A stretch of 46,417 nt of DNA. Source: Rhodanobacteraceae bacterium. Lineage in GTDB: Bacteria > Pseudomonadota > Gammaproteobacteria > Xanthomonadales > Rhodanobacteraceae. Below are positions 36,401 to 41,245 of this stretch, one piece after another. The notes under the pieces were generated by a model. The model was given only the letters and a program-made list of their open reading frames with translations. It did no database searches and was not told where the DNA came from. The stretch spans positions 1 through 46,417 of the forward strand of contig SCQS01000074.1 in the NCBI GenBank assembly GCA_004299705.1, in the 5' to 3' direction. Position 1 is the stretch's first letter; each line of letters opens with the position of its first letter. Made by a program: the position numbers and the translations under genes.

Positions 36401-36999
36401 TCACGTATGGCTCCGAAGGAATTGGCTTGGCGTCAAGCGTGGTGTCGGGAGACACCTCGATTCACTCCGACATCGGCTACAGCGCCACGGTGACGCCGGT
36501 GGCGACCGACAACGGGCAGATCCAATACCCGTGGGGGCCATCCGGCAATCCGTTCGTGTCGGGGCATGTACCGGTGTTCAAGCCGGCACCTGATGCACCG
36601 AGTGATATTCCAACGTCGAAGGCGGACTGGTGGGACGGCGGCGATCGGACCTTTGCTACGCTGCTTTCGACAGGTGCGTCGGGTTCCTACCTGATCGCCT
36701 TCCCGTCAATCTCGGTGGCCGGATCCACCGCATGGGCACCCAATATCGCCCTGCTGACTTGGCCACCCAGTCCCGCCGCCAACCTCGGCGCGGCGCTGGC
36801 GGCGATGAACGGGTTGCCGGTGAATGGCGGCACTTCAACGAGCATGCCGACGTTTGCACCGGGCTCCGGTCAGGCAACGAATCCGCCGCGGGCTCCCGCG
36901 GGTACATCGTCCGCGACAAACACGACACAGCAGGACGTTACGCCGGCGCAGCAGCGCTGCCTGGCCTTGACTGGAGGTGCGCAGCAGTGTCTGCAATGA
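24454..36999 (+). CDS. TpsA giant exoprotein, CdiA/filamentous-hemagglutinin-like, with hydrolase-like C-terminus
   Basis: 4181 residues, secreted by the adjacent TpsB. Residues 1-43 form an extended signal peptide (hydrophobic core ALWTALSLALSMPMANA). About 44-300 is the TPS domain with QFNVAHNGLIFNNS and the NPNGI motif (151-155), followed by CNGCGF. About 300-2250 is a long beta-helix of FHA-type repeats, including near-identical blocks of about 200 residues. Around 2643-2800 lies a module (LVETNPQFTQYNN, YLLQQLGLNPQQTEQRLGDG, DQITDLTGRRYL) that I recall from CdiA-type proteins before the second FHA repeat region. About 2820-3650 is the second FHA repeat region. I see no VENN pretoxin motif. 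The last ~440 residues are not FHA-like; they contain Cys3762 and Cys3771, then AHSDGT (Ser3895), GNDLVP (Asp3956) and SIHSDIGY (His4004), in the order of an alpha/beta-hydrolase triad. The tail is Ser/Thr/Pro-rich. The stop overlaps the next gene (ATGA). Confidence 0.93.
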   Translation: MKNVSLHKTTGSSTADVAWQRCLRRKALWTALSLALSMPMANAQTVPDGGTHTEVTAAPNGVPVVNIAAPNQAGVSDNTYQQFNVAHNGLIFNNSGKISDTQLAGYIGGNPNLGTNQSASLIINEVTSTAPSVLDGAMQVAGHAAQVVVANPNGISCNGCGFINAPRGTLTTGKPLFANDGSLSGFAVTGGTIAINGSGLPAGSTDQVDLLARAVAINAGVWAKRLDVVTGANRINFQTLTAQPLSASGATPGVALDVSALGGMYANAIFLVGTEAGLGVNNQGKIIAQNGDLTITNTGEVELAGKTTATGNIAITAAQALSNQGTLAAGGSVSLDGGNFTNQGVLYGSGAIALSANGAVNNSGQIEAQSGALTMQAQGAITGTSGSSVYAGGSINLSGASFANAGQLESEQGLTLKVTGDAVNSGNLSVDAGNFNLTAATIENTGKLAVAGSAALQASSSLASTGTLVANGAVALTAPSLTTAGTVQAGSTLGIRGGTLANAGKLYTLGGDWTAMLSGALDNQTGGAIYGSQNITLTAASLANAGGIEAGQGDAIALTGAFTNSGTLQSDQTDVTLQTGSLVNTGTLGVQRNLNLQTSGTVQNRGVLVSGHALNLAASTFDNQAAGRIQTGTNAAFSAATLDNEGVIDVKGNAILSGTALSNAAGAQWLAAGTLTFDQTGDVDNAGVLQSGGDLELEHAASLGNSGTLQSTAGDLTLATGTLDSTGALGAGGNAALTSGTSLASTGTLVANGAVTLAASNITTAGTLQAGSTLGIDGGTLTNAGKLYALGGAWTATLNGAFVNQDSGAIYGSQDVTLNAVSLVNAGVIEALQGDAITLTGAFTNTGTLQSDQTDVTLRAGSLANGGTLSAQHNLSLQTSGAAHNSGVLVSGQALNLAASTFDNQTAGRIQSGTSAAFSAATLANEGAVDAKGDATLKASSGLSSTGTLVAEGALGLSAPNLTTAGTVEAGGALTLSGGTLSNDGKLYALGGPWVATLDGAFTNQGSGDIYSSQGLSIDASSLSSSGGIEARLAVGISVGGAFSNSGTLQSDQSGVTVSAVSLTNTGTLSAAQSLQWQVAKAAQNSGALVSGRAMSLSSGSFDNQAGGQIQSGTDLALSAATLSNEGTVNAKGNAVLGGITLSNADTGQLIAAGVLTLDETGDVSNAGVLQAGNDVTLTQVASLTNAAGGTLYAGQDFNLTLSQALTNAGMLYATRTSTLSVGSVANTGTLRSGDSLSLASAGDVVSSGAIQAQQSVSLAGGAGFTNGGKLYAIGGGLTAQVAGVFDALAGSDVYSGQSIGVRAGSFANAGTFEATQNMNVTAQGSFGNSGDLQADHGDLVIAGNVLANQGMLSAAGATQLTSADSLDNSGKLVTGQTLAVTAAAFTNGGQAQSGGNATLEAANVTNSGRLQAGGNLGIEHNATLTNQTGGLLLAGGNVAADTSSLLTNAGVLQAGGSLAIDGAGAVSNAAGATLYGTQLVDLQIGGGLGNAGTLYGLQGVNLAAASLDNSGTLRSGAALDVATQGDAANAGTAYALGSVNWNVGGALANTGVLAADGNVTVQAASLVGNGTLAAGLQGNGSLGPTGDLGVTTIGNLVAGGRSLAAGNLALAGSTVDLSGSQTRARNIVLTASQGNVTNVGGDLAANGTVAIKTAASLVNGGATTAQGGKISAGTLVLQAAMLDNTYGSLIQTGTSDLNLDFTGAFDNANGVVATNARNLTVTAATLDNTAGTLEAAGNGTLDITTPGNLTNTAGKIAGNGALALQAGGTLGNAGGLLSVAGNVAATAASFDNVGGTLIGNNLGVSVAQALTNTDGGTLQAGGVLRLDAGSLDNTAGYIKVIDTQSLSFTITGALINGTYGFIGGNGAATVNAGSIDNAGQVYAGGTLDVTAQGPLNNDGGALQAQGSAAIASGGAMSNRGGRIEAGSDDAAASLSVRTASLDNTGGRIADTGAGASTFSVTQGAINEGGTLGGQGAVTVSAASLDNSQAGKLVAGQSLTLALGNLGNTGGDVYAAGDLDWNNANASLTNAQGSLQAGGNLSLDLASLDNTGGTIATAQNGTLSLGSFTDLGKIAAGQDLSLALGGNYTNTAGSALSANRNFTLDVAGDFRNATGATLQAVNQLTVNASNIDNAADATLNSADTVLVTPGALTNEGSIEGNAIALTAGSLTNTANIIGGDLTITAGSLTNGADLGTATGNNPYQSALIAGANGVDLYVSGTLLNRDATIFTLGSLTIGADARGSPSQAVTNLSGDIEAEGGIALNAHQFTNRRRVVDTATHVLTAAEQASNTSTTTSTFDWTTDPNAVAWCAQYATTTGANGHSVRCGPMGYYGDSGHETLTEQVQSVNRLASASAQSKLVGSGDITINGSVLNDASVIAAGNNLTINGQNGSHGGGATAGATVQNIAWVPTAVVQSTDVRAVDGDYEGSRWYSNRENGLPPLVYWTGITDKTIALNPSGGNGWITIAPGAGLAATMNAGNTVSVTAHTIDNTTVGSNGQPVQAAIGLGSNAAGAQVAGTGAGTVANASGDGGSVAGVALGSVPGQTSADSLGLAAAHTVDGTPAQGATSTQNLGLRGSSAPKVGTPTQTTVATSTAPASTPVPGSAAAGSETAPGTPQVVATLVGPHANVQLPQTGLYTVNVQPGSPFLVETNPQFTQYNNFISSNYLLQQLGLNPQQTEQRLGDGFYEQQLVLDQITDLTGRRYLADDTDALDQYRELMSNAVDVAKAFDLSVGVALTPAQMANLTQSIVWLVSVDVDGHKVLEPVVYLSAADANRFAASGATIAGKNVILTASGDLTNNGTIAASHDTELTASNLLNSGTIRAGNDLSVNAAQNILNGGTLQAGGNVSLVAGNDVLSGANVAQSLGTVNLSGLSTAFSPVALSNLTLPGAISAGGNLAISAGRDLSLDQAPVTVGANLSLAAGRDLTATAASIHAGDNVHLLAGRDLNLDAIARAGGTSTVAQSTLDTIHTVTGIDAGGALLAVAGRDLTSQGAQLSAGNLLTLGAGQDVSLNAVTDNVFTGSGQESGHTFETQTQSLDTVRGTSLTGAQGVSVSAGRNLTTEGAALESDNGAVDLVAGGALDLGAATEHDSNTYESVNQSGGLLDSKVTTVTDDVIATHAVGTVVSGNTVNLQSGRDMTLQGATVVGSNGVTLDSGGAINVLAATDTRQENYQKTVKTSGLLGGSGIGFTIGERTQQVTTGTGATALEGSLIGTIDGNVNIDAAKGYTQVASSLLSQHGNVNVLAGNINILAGQESEHQTTDTLFKQSGFTFAVGGGAVGALVSSAETEQHLSSTVSQAHDGRVNTMVAANAAIAGYQGYKAAQGLGQQFSHGASGAGLSVSLTYGQSESTSHSVTNATQAVGSTVSGQNVTLVSRGGNGTTGDLNVTGSSIHASQNVTLGALHDINVTAAQDTYDNTSTNHSSSGSVGVAATYGQGGVAFGVTVSAAVAHGDANTSSAQQVNSTVTAGKTLQFVSGNDTTLVGAVMQGNQVIGQVGGNLTLQSLQDTGQSHSSQTSVSASATFGYGASVSASFSHANSNSDYANVVQQTGIEAGDGGYQINVGGNTNLVGALLTSNQAAIDANRNTLTTGTLTASSIQNQSDASANSMGVGASFNTGATFGQNLDGDPGNNNYLAANGGKYGLTKAVIQNLMDGGSASTSANGQTVSALSPGHIVITDAAARGAQASESTSQLIAGLEANGRTVTNTAVAPPDVAAVQQSAQNEQTANNLMFNAGAWATNQGALKNALAAFQRVVGCKIASDGKHCTTQPLSGMYALTPGTTLDMFLNGIANNAEEAGNNAGDLAVLFTTPLSAGNTVVVNDYSPEVSGIGSLLAGLWNSIDSNHAQGALGTTAGAELAANLAGQIGQVNNSQGGNEPGMGITFNPMAHSDGTAQLMLSMEQNPGAWTNANGNTPTLVMLAEPSANAKTFQTIINAYGQNAGVVYSANGNDLVPRSKLIGDNPSTGGNLVGLFLAGPLTYGSEGIGLASSVVSGDTSIHSDIGYSATVTPVATDNGQIQYPWGPSGNPFVSGHVPVFKPAPDAPSDIPTSKADWWDGGDRTFATLLSTGASGSYLIAFPSISVAGSTAWAPNIALLTWPPSPAANLGAALAAMNGLPVNGGTSTSMPTFAPGSGQATNPPRAPAGTSSATNTTQQDVTPAQQRCLALTGGAQQCLQ
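25834..27960 (+). repeat. Tandem ~200-residue super-repeats inside tpsA
   Basis: Three consecutive blocks begin with the same phrase (S-x-x-STGTLVAxGA) at 25834, 26677 and 27277. The periods are 843 and 600 nt; the first block carries an extra segment of 243 nt (81 residues). Within each block the same order recurs: AGKLYxLGG, a GAIYGSQ-like phrase, GTLQSDQ, LVSGxALNL, TFDNQxAGRIQ, and AFSAATLxNEG. Such long near-repeats are prone to recombination, so copy number may vary between strains. Confidence 0.85.
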
Positions 37000-37661
37000 G
37001 GAGAAAAACCGCTCTGAGGTCAATCAGGTACGCATTGGCTATGTCCGGGTTCCTGTTACTGACAGGGTGCATGAATCCGCAAGTCATCAGGCCGGCCGTG
37101 GACATGTTCTCCATCTACGATGGTCGCCCCTCGACGGCGGCAGAACGGAATCAAGCGCTTTACGATTGCACTAGCTACGGCGAGTCGTTGGGAATCTCGG
37201 GACCCATGGATGTCGGAAATCAGATTTGCATGTTGCAACTGGGTTTTCGTGCGCCTGAGGGGGAATTACCAGGACTGATGTCGACGGACATACAGGGGAG
37301 TTTGAAAGGGTGTGCCGGTGAACCGGGTGACCCCGTATGTTGGGCGGTCAAGTATGGCTGGCCGCAAGACCCTCCACCACGTTGGGTCAAGCCGGGTGCG
37401 AATCCGGACAATCTTGGCAATGTGTGGTACGCCTGTTACGCGCGATATCTACATATCTCTCCCTATCCCGCCTTGTTCATACCCAAGATCGATCAATGCA
37501 TGACGCAGCGATACGGGTACACCGTGGTACACCCACATTCACCGACCGAACCGTGGCTTCCGCACAAATACTGGCCCGACTGCAAGAAGCCTCTTGACGA
37601 GATGAATTGGCTGGAGAAGAAATGGTGCCCGCCGGGTCCTCGGCTGCACCAGGGCCGGTGA
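36996..37661 (+). CDS. Cys-rich lipoprotein coupled to tpsA (possible immunity/accessory protein)
   Basis: 221 residues. The signal peptide ends in a lipobox, FLLLTGC (lipid on Cys about residue 26), so the protein should be a periplasm-facing lipoprotein. The mature part holds about nine cysteines (for example YDCTSYG, QICML, KGCAG, DPVCW, YACYA, DQCMTQRYGY, KKWCPPG), suggesting disulfides. The CMTQRYGY phrase resembles the CMxxxGY ending of many small envelope proteins. Its ATG shares ATGA with the tpsA stop and has no good ribosome-binding site, so translation probably depends on tpsA. Base composition is unusually low in GC: the lines at 37201 and 37441 count 31/60 and 28/60 G+C. I recognise no family. 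Position and coupling suggest immunity or an accessory role for the TpsA C-terminus; this is inference. Confidence 0.8.
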   Translation: MRRKTALRSIRYALAMSGFLLLTGCMNPQVIRPAVDMFSIYDGRPSTAAERNQALYDCTSYGESLGISGPMDVGNQICMLQLGFRAPEGELPGLMSTDIQGSLKGCAGEPGDPVCWAVKYGWPQDPPPRWVKPGANPDNLGNVWYACYARYLHISPYPALFIPKIDQCMTQRYGYTVVHPHSPTEPWLPHKYWPDCKKPLDEMNWLEKKWCPPGPRLHQGR

Positions 37662-37726
37662 ATTCAGCGTCACATGACCGTACCCGCGGCGCACCGCTCG
37701 CATCGTGATTTCAAGGGAGAGTAATC

Positions 37727-38233
37727 ATGTCATACCGCTTTCAATTCTTTTTGCGGCTGCTTGTGCCGGTTTCGGTGGTGGCGTTTGCCGGTTGTCAGAC
37801 GATCGCGCCAACATCCTCGCCCAGCTCGAATGACCGCCCGATGACGCTCTGTGACGCGCCGGCTGTGCATGCGCAATGTGTCGACGTGCTGGCTGCCACC
37901 CACTGGTCTTCGATGGTCGTGGTAGGCAACGCCCTCGAGATCAATCCACTCATCGAAGCCCTGATGCCAACGGTTGGCGTCGGGTCGAGCGCTGACGTTG
38001 CGATGGCGGTGCGGATACTGGAGTCTCCAGCGAATGATTCACTGGTAATCGTGGATCACAGTGAGAAATTCCGGGTAGCCGTTCTGCGCGCGGCGCTGGC
38101 CAAGGTGAAGGCGCCGCTCACGCCGCGCAACGTCGCCATCGTGGTGAAGGATCCCGGCCGCTACGCCGATCTGCAGGCACAGGCGACCTCGCTGGGCCTG
38201 CACCTGCGGTTGGTTCCTACGTCGCATCTGTGA
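37727..38233 (+). CDS. Small lipoprotein of unknown function, last gene of the TPS locus
   Basis: 168 residues. The signal peptide RLLVPVSVVAFAGC with lipobox FAGC predicts lipidation at about residue 22, followed by a Pro/Ser-rich linker. The mature domain has two cysteines (LCDAPAVHAQC) and alternating strands and helices (SSMVVVGNALEIN, DSLVIVDHSEKFRVAVLRAALAKV, NVAIVVKDPGRYADLQAQATSLGL), which looks like a small alpha/beta fold. I do not recognise the family. GGGAGAG lies upstream of ATG 37727. It follows the first lipoprotein gene by 65 nt on the same strand, so it is probably in the same operon as tpsB-tpsA. The 186 nt after it (38234-38419) hold no convincing gene or terminator. Confidence 0.75.
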   Translation: MSYRFQFFLRLLVPVSVVAFAGCQTIAPTSSPSSNDRPMTLCDAPAVHAQCVDVLAATHWSSMVVVGNALEINPLIEALMPTVGVGSSADVAMAVRILESPANDSLVIVDHSEKFRVAVLRAALAKVKAPLTPRNVAIVVKDPGRYADLQAQATSLGLHLRLVPTSHL

Positions 38234-38419
38234 GTCAGGCCAAGCTGCCGATGGCCATGCTGGCGGCGCCCGGTCTCCAGGTAGTCCGGTGGTTCGCCAG
38301 CGTTGTGACCCGAGTGCAGCCGATGCCAAGAACCCCGCGGTCGGCAGTGCCATCACCGACAACGCCGCAACCAGCGCAGCCGCCCGCACCTGACTGCCAC
38401 GCCACTGCGCGCGCCTTGC

Positions 38420-39793
38420 TTACCCGCGGGGATAGCGCCGCCGCAGGAACGCGTGGAAGGCGCGCAGCGATTGCGCATCGCCGCCGCGCGGGCGGCCGGG
38501 ACGTTCACCGTCGTTCCACGCGTACACGTCCACGTGCAGCCACGGCAGCGTGGCTGGCACGAAGTTCTGCAGGTACAACGCCGCGGTGATCGCGCCGGCG
38601 TGGCGCGAGGCGCCGGTGTTGCAGGTATCCGCGATCGACGACACCAGCATCGCGCGGTACGGCTGCCACAGCGGCAAGCGCCACACCGGGTCGTGCTCGG
38701 CCTGCGCAGCCGCGAGCAAGGCGTCGGCGATATCGTTGCGGTTGGCGAACACCGCGGGCAAATCCGGACCCAAGGCCACGCGCGCGGCGCCGGTGAGGGT
38801 TGCGAAATCGATCAGCAGGTCGGGCTTGCTTTCCACCGCGAGCGCCAGCGCATCGCACAGGATCAGGCGCCCCTCCGCGTCGGTGTTGTCCACTTCCACC
38901 GTGATGCCGGCGCGGGTGCGGATCACGTCGCCCGGGCGCATCGCGCCGCCGGCCACCGCGTTGTCCACGGTCGGGATCACCAGCAGCAATTGCACCGGCA
39001 ACTTGGATGCCATCACCAGTTGCGCCAGCGACAACGCGTGCGCGGCGCCGCCCATGTCCTTCTTCATCCAGCGCATGCCGTCGTGGGTCTTGAGATCCAG
39101 CCCGCCCGAGTCGAAACACACGCCCTTGCCGACCAGCGCCAGCAACGGATGTTTCGGATCGCCCCAGCGCAGTTCGATCACGCGTGGCGCGCGCGGACTG
39201 GCGCGTCCGACCGCGTGCACGGTGGGAAACCCATTCTTCAACAAGCCCTCGCCGCTCCACTCGCGGCACCGCGCGCCGTAGCGCTCGGCAACCTCGCGCA
39301 CCGCCGCGCACACTTCGGCGGGGCCGAGATCCTGCGCCGGTGTGTTGACCAGGTCGCGCACGCGGGTGACGGCTTCGACCGTCGGCGCGACCTCGTCCAG
39401 CAGCGCGCGCGGCAACAACAGCTTCGCGGGCTCGGTGTGCGGCTTGCGGTAACGCGTGAAGCGATAACTGCCCAGCGCCCAGCCGAGCGCGGCATCGGCG
39501 GGCGCGAGCGCATCACCATCGAGACGGTAATCGTCGGCCGGCAGCCGGTAGGGCAACCCGCCCAGCGCGAACGTCGGCTGCGACGGATCGATGCCGCAGA
39601 CCACGCGCGCGGTATCGCCGTGCGCATCCGGCAGCAGGCAGTACGTACCGGGCTGGCCGGTGAAACCGCCGGCCTGCGCGCAACGTTGCTGGCGTGCGCC
39701 CAAGGTCTTGGCGAACGCCGGCCAGGCGGCATGCGTCACCGGTGTCAGCGGCACCGCACGCCGGCCGCGGCGATCCGCACTCAGCCCCAGCAT
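38420..39793 (-). CDS. M17 family leucyl aminopeptidase
   Basis: 457 residues. M17 enzymes are hexameric two-metal aminopeptidases that remove N-terminal residues from peptides. The N-terminal domain is divergent. The catalytic domain has the metal-site sequences LALVGKGVCFDSGGLDLKT, MKKDMGGAAHAL, and the family signature NTDAEGRLIL, with loop GGAMRPGDV. It is shorter and more divergent than PepA, like the PepB/YpdE-like group found in Xanthomonadales. ATG 39793 is chosen because AGGAG is spaced 8 nt from it; a GTG at 39802 would be too close to that site. It follows the LysM protein gene by 33 nt and is probably co-transcribed with it. Confidence 0.9.
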   Translation of the reverse strand: MLGLSADRRGRRAVPLTPVTHAAWPAFAKTLGARQQRCAQAGGFTGQPGTYCLLPDAHGDTARVVCGIDPSQPTFALGGLPYRLPADDYRLDGDALAPADAALGWALGSYRFTRYRKPHTEPAKLLLPRALLDEVAPTVEAVTRVRDLVNTPAQDLGPAEVCAAVREVAERYGARCREWSGEGLLKNGFPTVHAVGRASPRAPRVIELRWGDPKHPLLALVGKGVCFDSGGLDLKTHDGMRWMKKDMGGAAHALSLAQLVMASKLPVQLLLVIPTVDNAVAGGAMRPGDVIRTRAGITVEVDNTDAEGRLILCDALALAVESKPDLLIDFATLTGAARVALGPDLPAVFANRNDIADALLAAAQAEHDPVWRLPLWQPYRAMLVSSIADTCNTGASRHAGAITAALYLQNFVPATLPWLHVDVYAWNDGERPGRPRGGDAQSLRAFHAFLRRRYPRG

Positions 39794-39826
39794 CGCCAAC
39801 ACTCCTTTCCGTTCAAGACACCCACA

Positions 39827-41119
39827 TCACTGCGCCGTCACCTTGAGTTGCTGTCCCACCCGCAGCATGTCGCCGTGCAGGTGGTTCCATTTGCGTAGGT
39901 CCTCGACGGTCACCGACTTGTTGTGCGCGATCTTCGACAGCGTGTCGCCGCTGACGACGGTATACGTGGCCGATGCCGCGGGCGCAGGCGCCGCCTGCGG
40001 CGAGGGATCCACGCCCGCCTGCTGGGCCAGCGCGATGCGTTGCTGGTTGGCCTTGGCCACCTGCTCGGCGGCGATCTGCTGCAGGCGCATCTTGTGCGCG
40101 AGATCCGGATATTCCCTGGCGAGACGCGCGAACTCGTTGCCGGGCGCGTAGTCGGCGGGCAGACCTTCGGCGACCATGCGCGCGCCGACCGCGTTGATGC
40201 GATCCATCTCGGTCTTGGAGTTCAGCACCAGTGCCTGCGCATACGGCAGCAGGTCGTGGCTGCGCAGGATCTCGTCGGCGCGGTTGCCGCCGAGGAAGGC
40301 CAGGAACTTCTGGATCGTCGCGAGCTTGGGACTGTCGGATTTGTAGGCGAGGTAGATCGTCAGCGGCAACGGATAGGTCGCGTTCTCCAGCGTCGCGAGG
40401 CTGGGCGTCACGCCTTCGATGTGGATGATCTTGATGCCCTTCTGGCGGCGTGCGTGCACCAGCGTCGACAGCGCCAGCGCCTTGGTGTCCAGCGACACTT
40501 CCGATTGCAGCGAATCGATGTTGATGAACAGACGAGGCACCGCGACCGGGTTGTCGCCGTTGCCGAACATCAGGCGGCGGAAGCTGAACTGCACGCCATC
40601 CAGCGGCGAAGCCACGCCGTCCAGGTCGATCTTCTCGTCGGGGCCACCCACCTGCGACCAATTGGTGATCTTGCCGTAGTAGATCTCGTGCACCTGCTTC
40701 AGCGTCAGGTTGCTCACGGGGTTGCTGCTGTTGGTGATCAGTACCAGCGCGTCCCACGCCACCGGCGTGAAGGTCAGCCCGGCTTCCTGGGTGCGCTTGG
40801 GATACGCCGGCCGCGCCACCGCGGCGATGTCGACCTGGCCCGAGATCGCCTGGTCGATGCCGTCGACGGTGTTGAACGGGGTGACTTCCAGATGGCCGTC
40901 GCCGGTGTCGGCGAAGGCATCCGCGACCGCATCGACCAAGCCCTCGGTGCTGACCTGGTCGCCGCGCACCAACAACGCGGGACCGGAGACCTTGTGGTGG
41001 TGGCTTGCGTGGTGCCGATAGTGGTGCCTGGTGGGCGCCGCGCTGGCGGCGAGGGCGAAGACGAGCGAGAACGAAGCGACGAGCAAACTCAACGAACGTG
41101 CTGACATGCGTGCTGACAT
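39827..41119 (-). CDS. PstS-like substrate-binding protein with C-terminal LysM domain
   Basis: 430 residues. The signal peptide (SLSLLVASFSLVFALAASAAP) is followed by a His-rich patch (RHHYRHHASHHHK). A periplasmic phosphate-binding-like domain follows (about 45-300): TEGLVDAVADAFADT, VDIAAVARPAYPKRTQEAGL, DALVLITNSSNPVSNLTLKQVHEIYYGKITNWSQVGG, the hallmark PstS-family loop. After an Ala/Gln-rich linker comes one LysM domain (YTVVSGDTLSKIAHN to MLRVGQQLKV), which binds peptidoglycan. No Pst permease genes are nearby, so it may be a cell-wall-tethered phosphate scavenger or sensor; that is inference. The first codons are a 12-bp tandem duplication (MSARMSAR), so ATG 41107 is an equal alternative start. 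Confidence 0.85.
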   Translation of the reverse strand: MSARMSARSLSLLVASFSLVFALAASAAPTRHHYRHHASHHHKVSGPALLVRGDQVSTEGLVDAVADAFADTGDGHLEVTPFNTVDGIDQAISGQVDIAAVARPAYPKRTQEAGLTFTPVAWDALVLITNSSNPVSNLTLKQVHEIYYGKITNWSQVGGPDEKIDLDGVASPLDGVQFSFRRLMFGNGDNPVAVPRLFINIDSLQSEVSLDTKALALSTLVHARRQKGIKIIHIEGVTPSLATLENATYPLPLTIYLAYKSDSPKLATIQKFLAFLGGNRADEILRSHDLLPYAQALVLNSKTEMDRINAVGARMVAEGLPADYAPGNEFARLAREYPDLAHKMRLQQIAAEQVAKANQQRIALAQQAGVDPSPQAAPAPAASATYTVVSGDTLSKIAHNKSVTVEDLRKWNHLHGDMLRVGQQLKVTAQ

Positions 41120-41245
41120 GAACGGATTACCGTGGCCGGTGCGGGGGAAGGGATCGCACGATTATGGCGGAACAAATCGCGCCCGCGGCAACTTCATTCA
41201 GCCTGCAGACGCGGTTTTTTGCTGACGGTGCTCACATTTGCCGGT

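Noticed and set aside
38039-38389. Minus-strand frame starting RAAALVAALSVMALPTAGFL, which looks like a signal peptide.
   Set aside because: It overlaps the second lipoprotein gene antisense, has no ribosome-binding site and runs into shadow sequence; at most a fragment of a lost gene.
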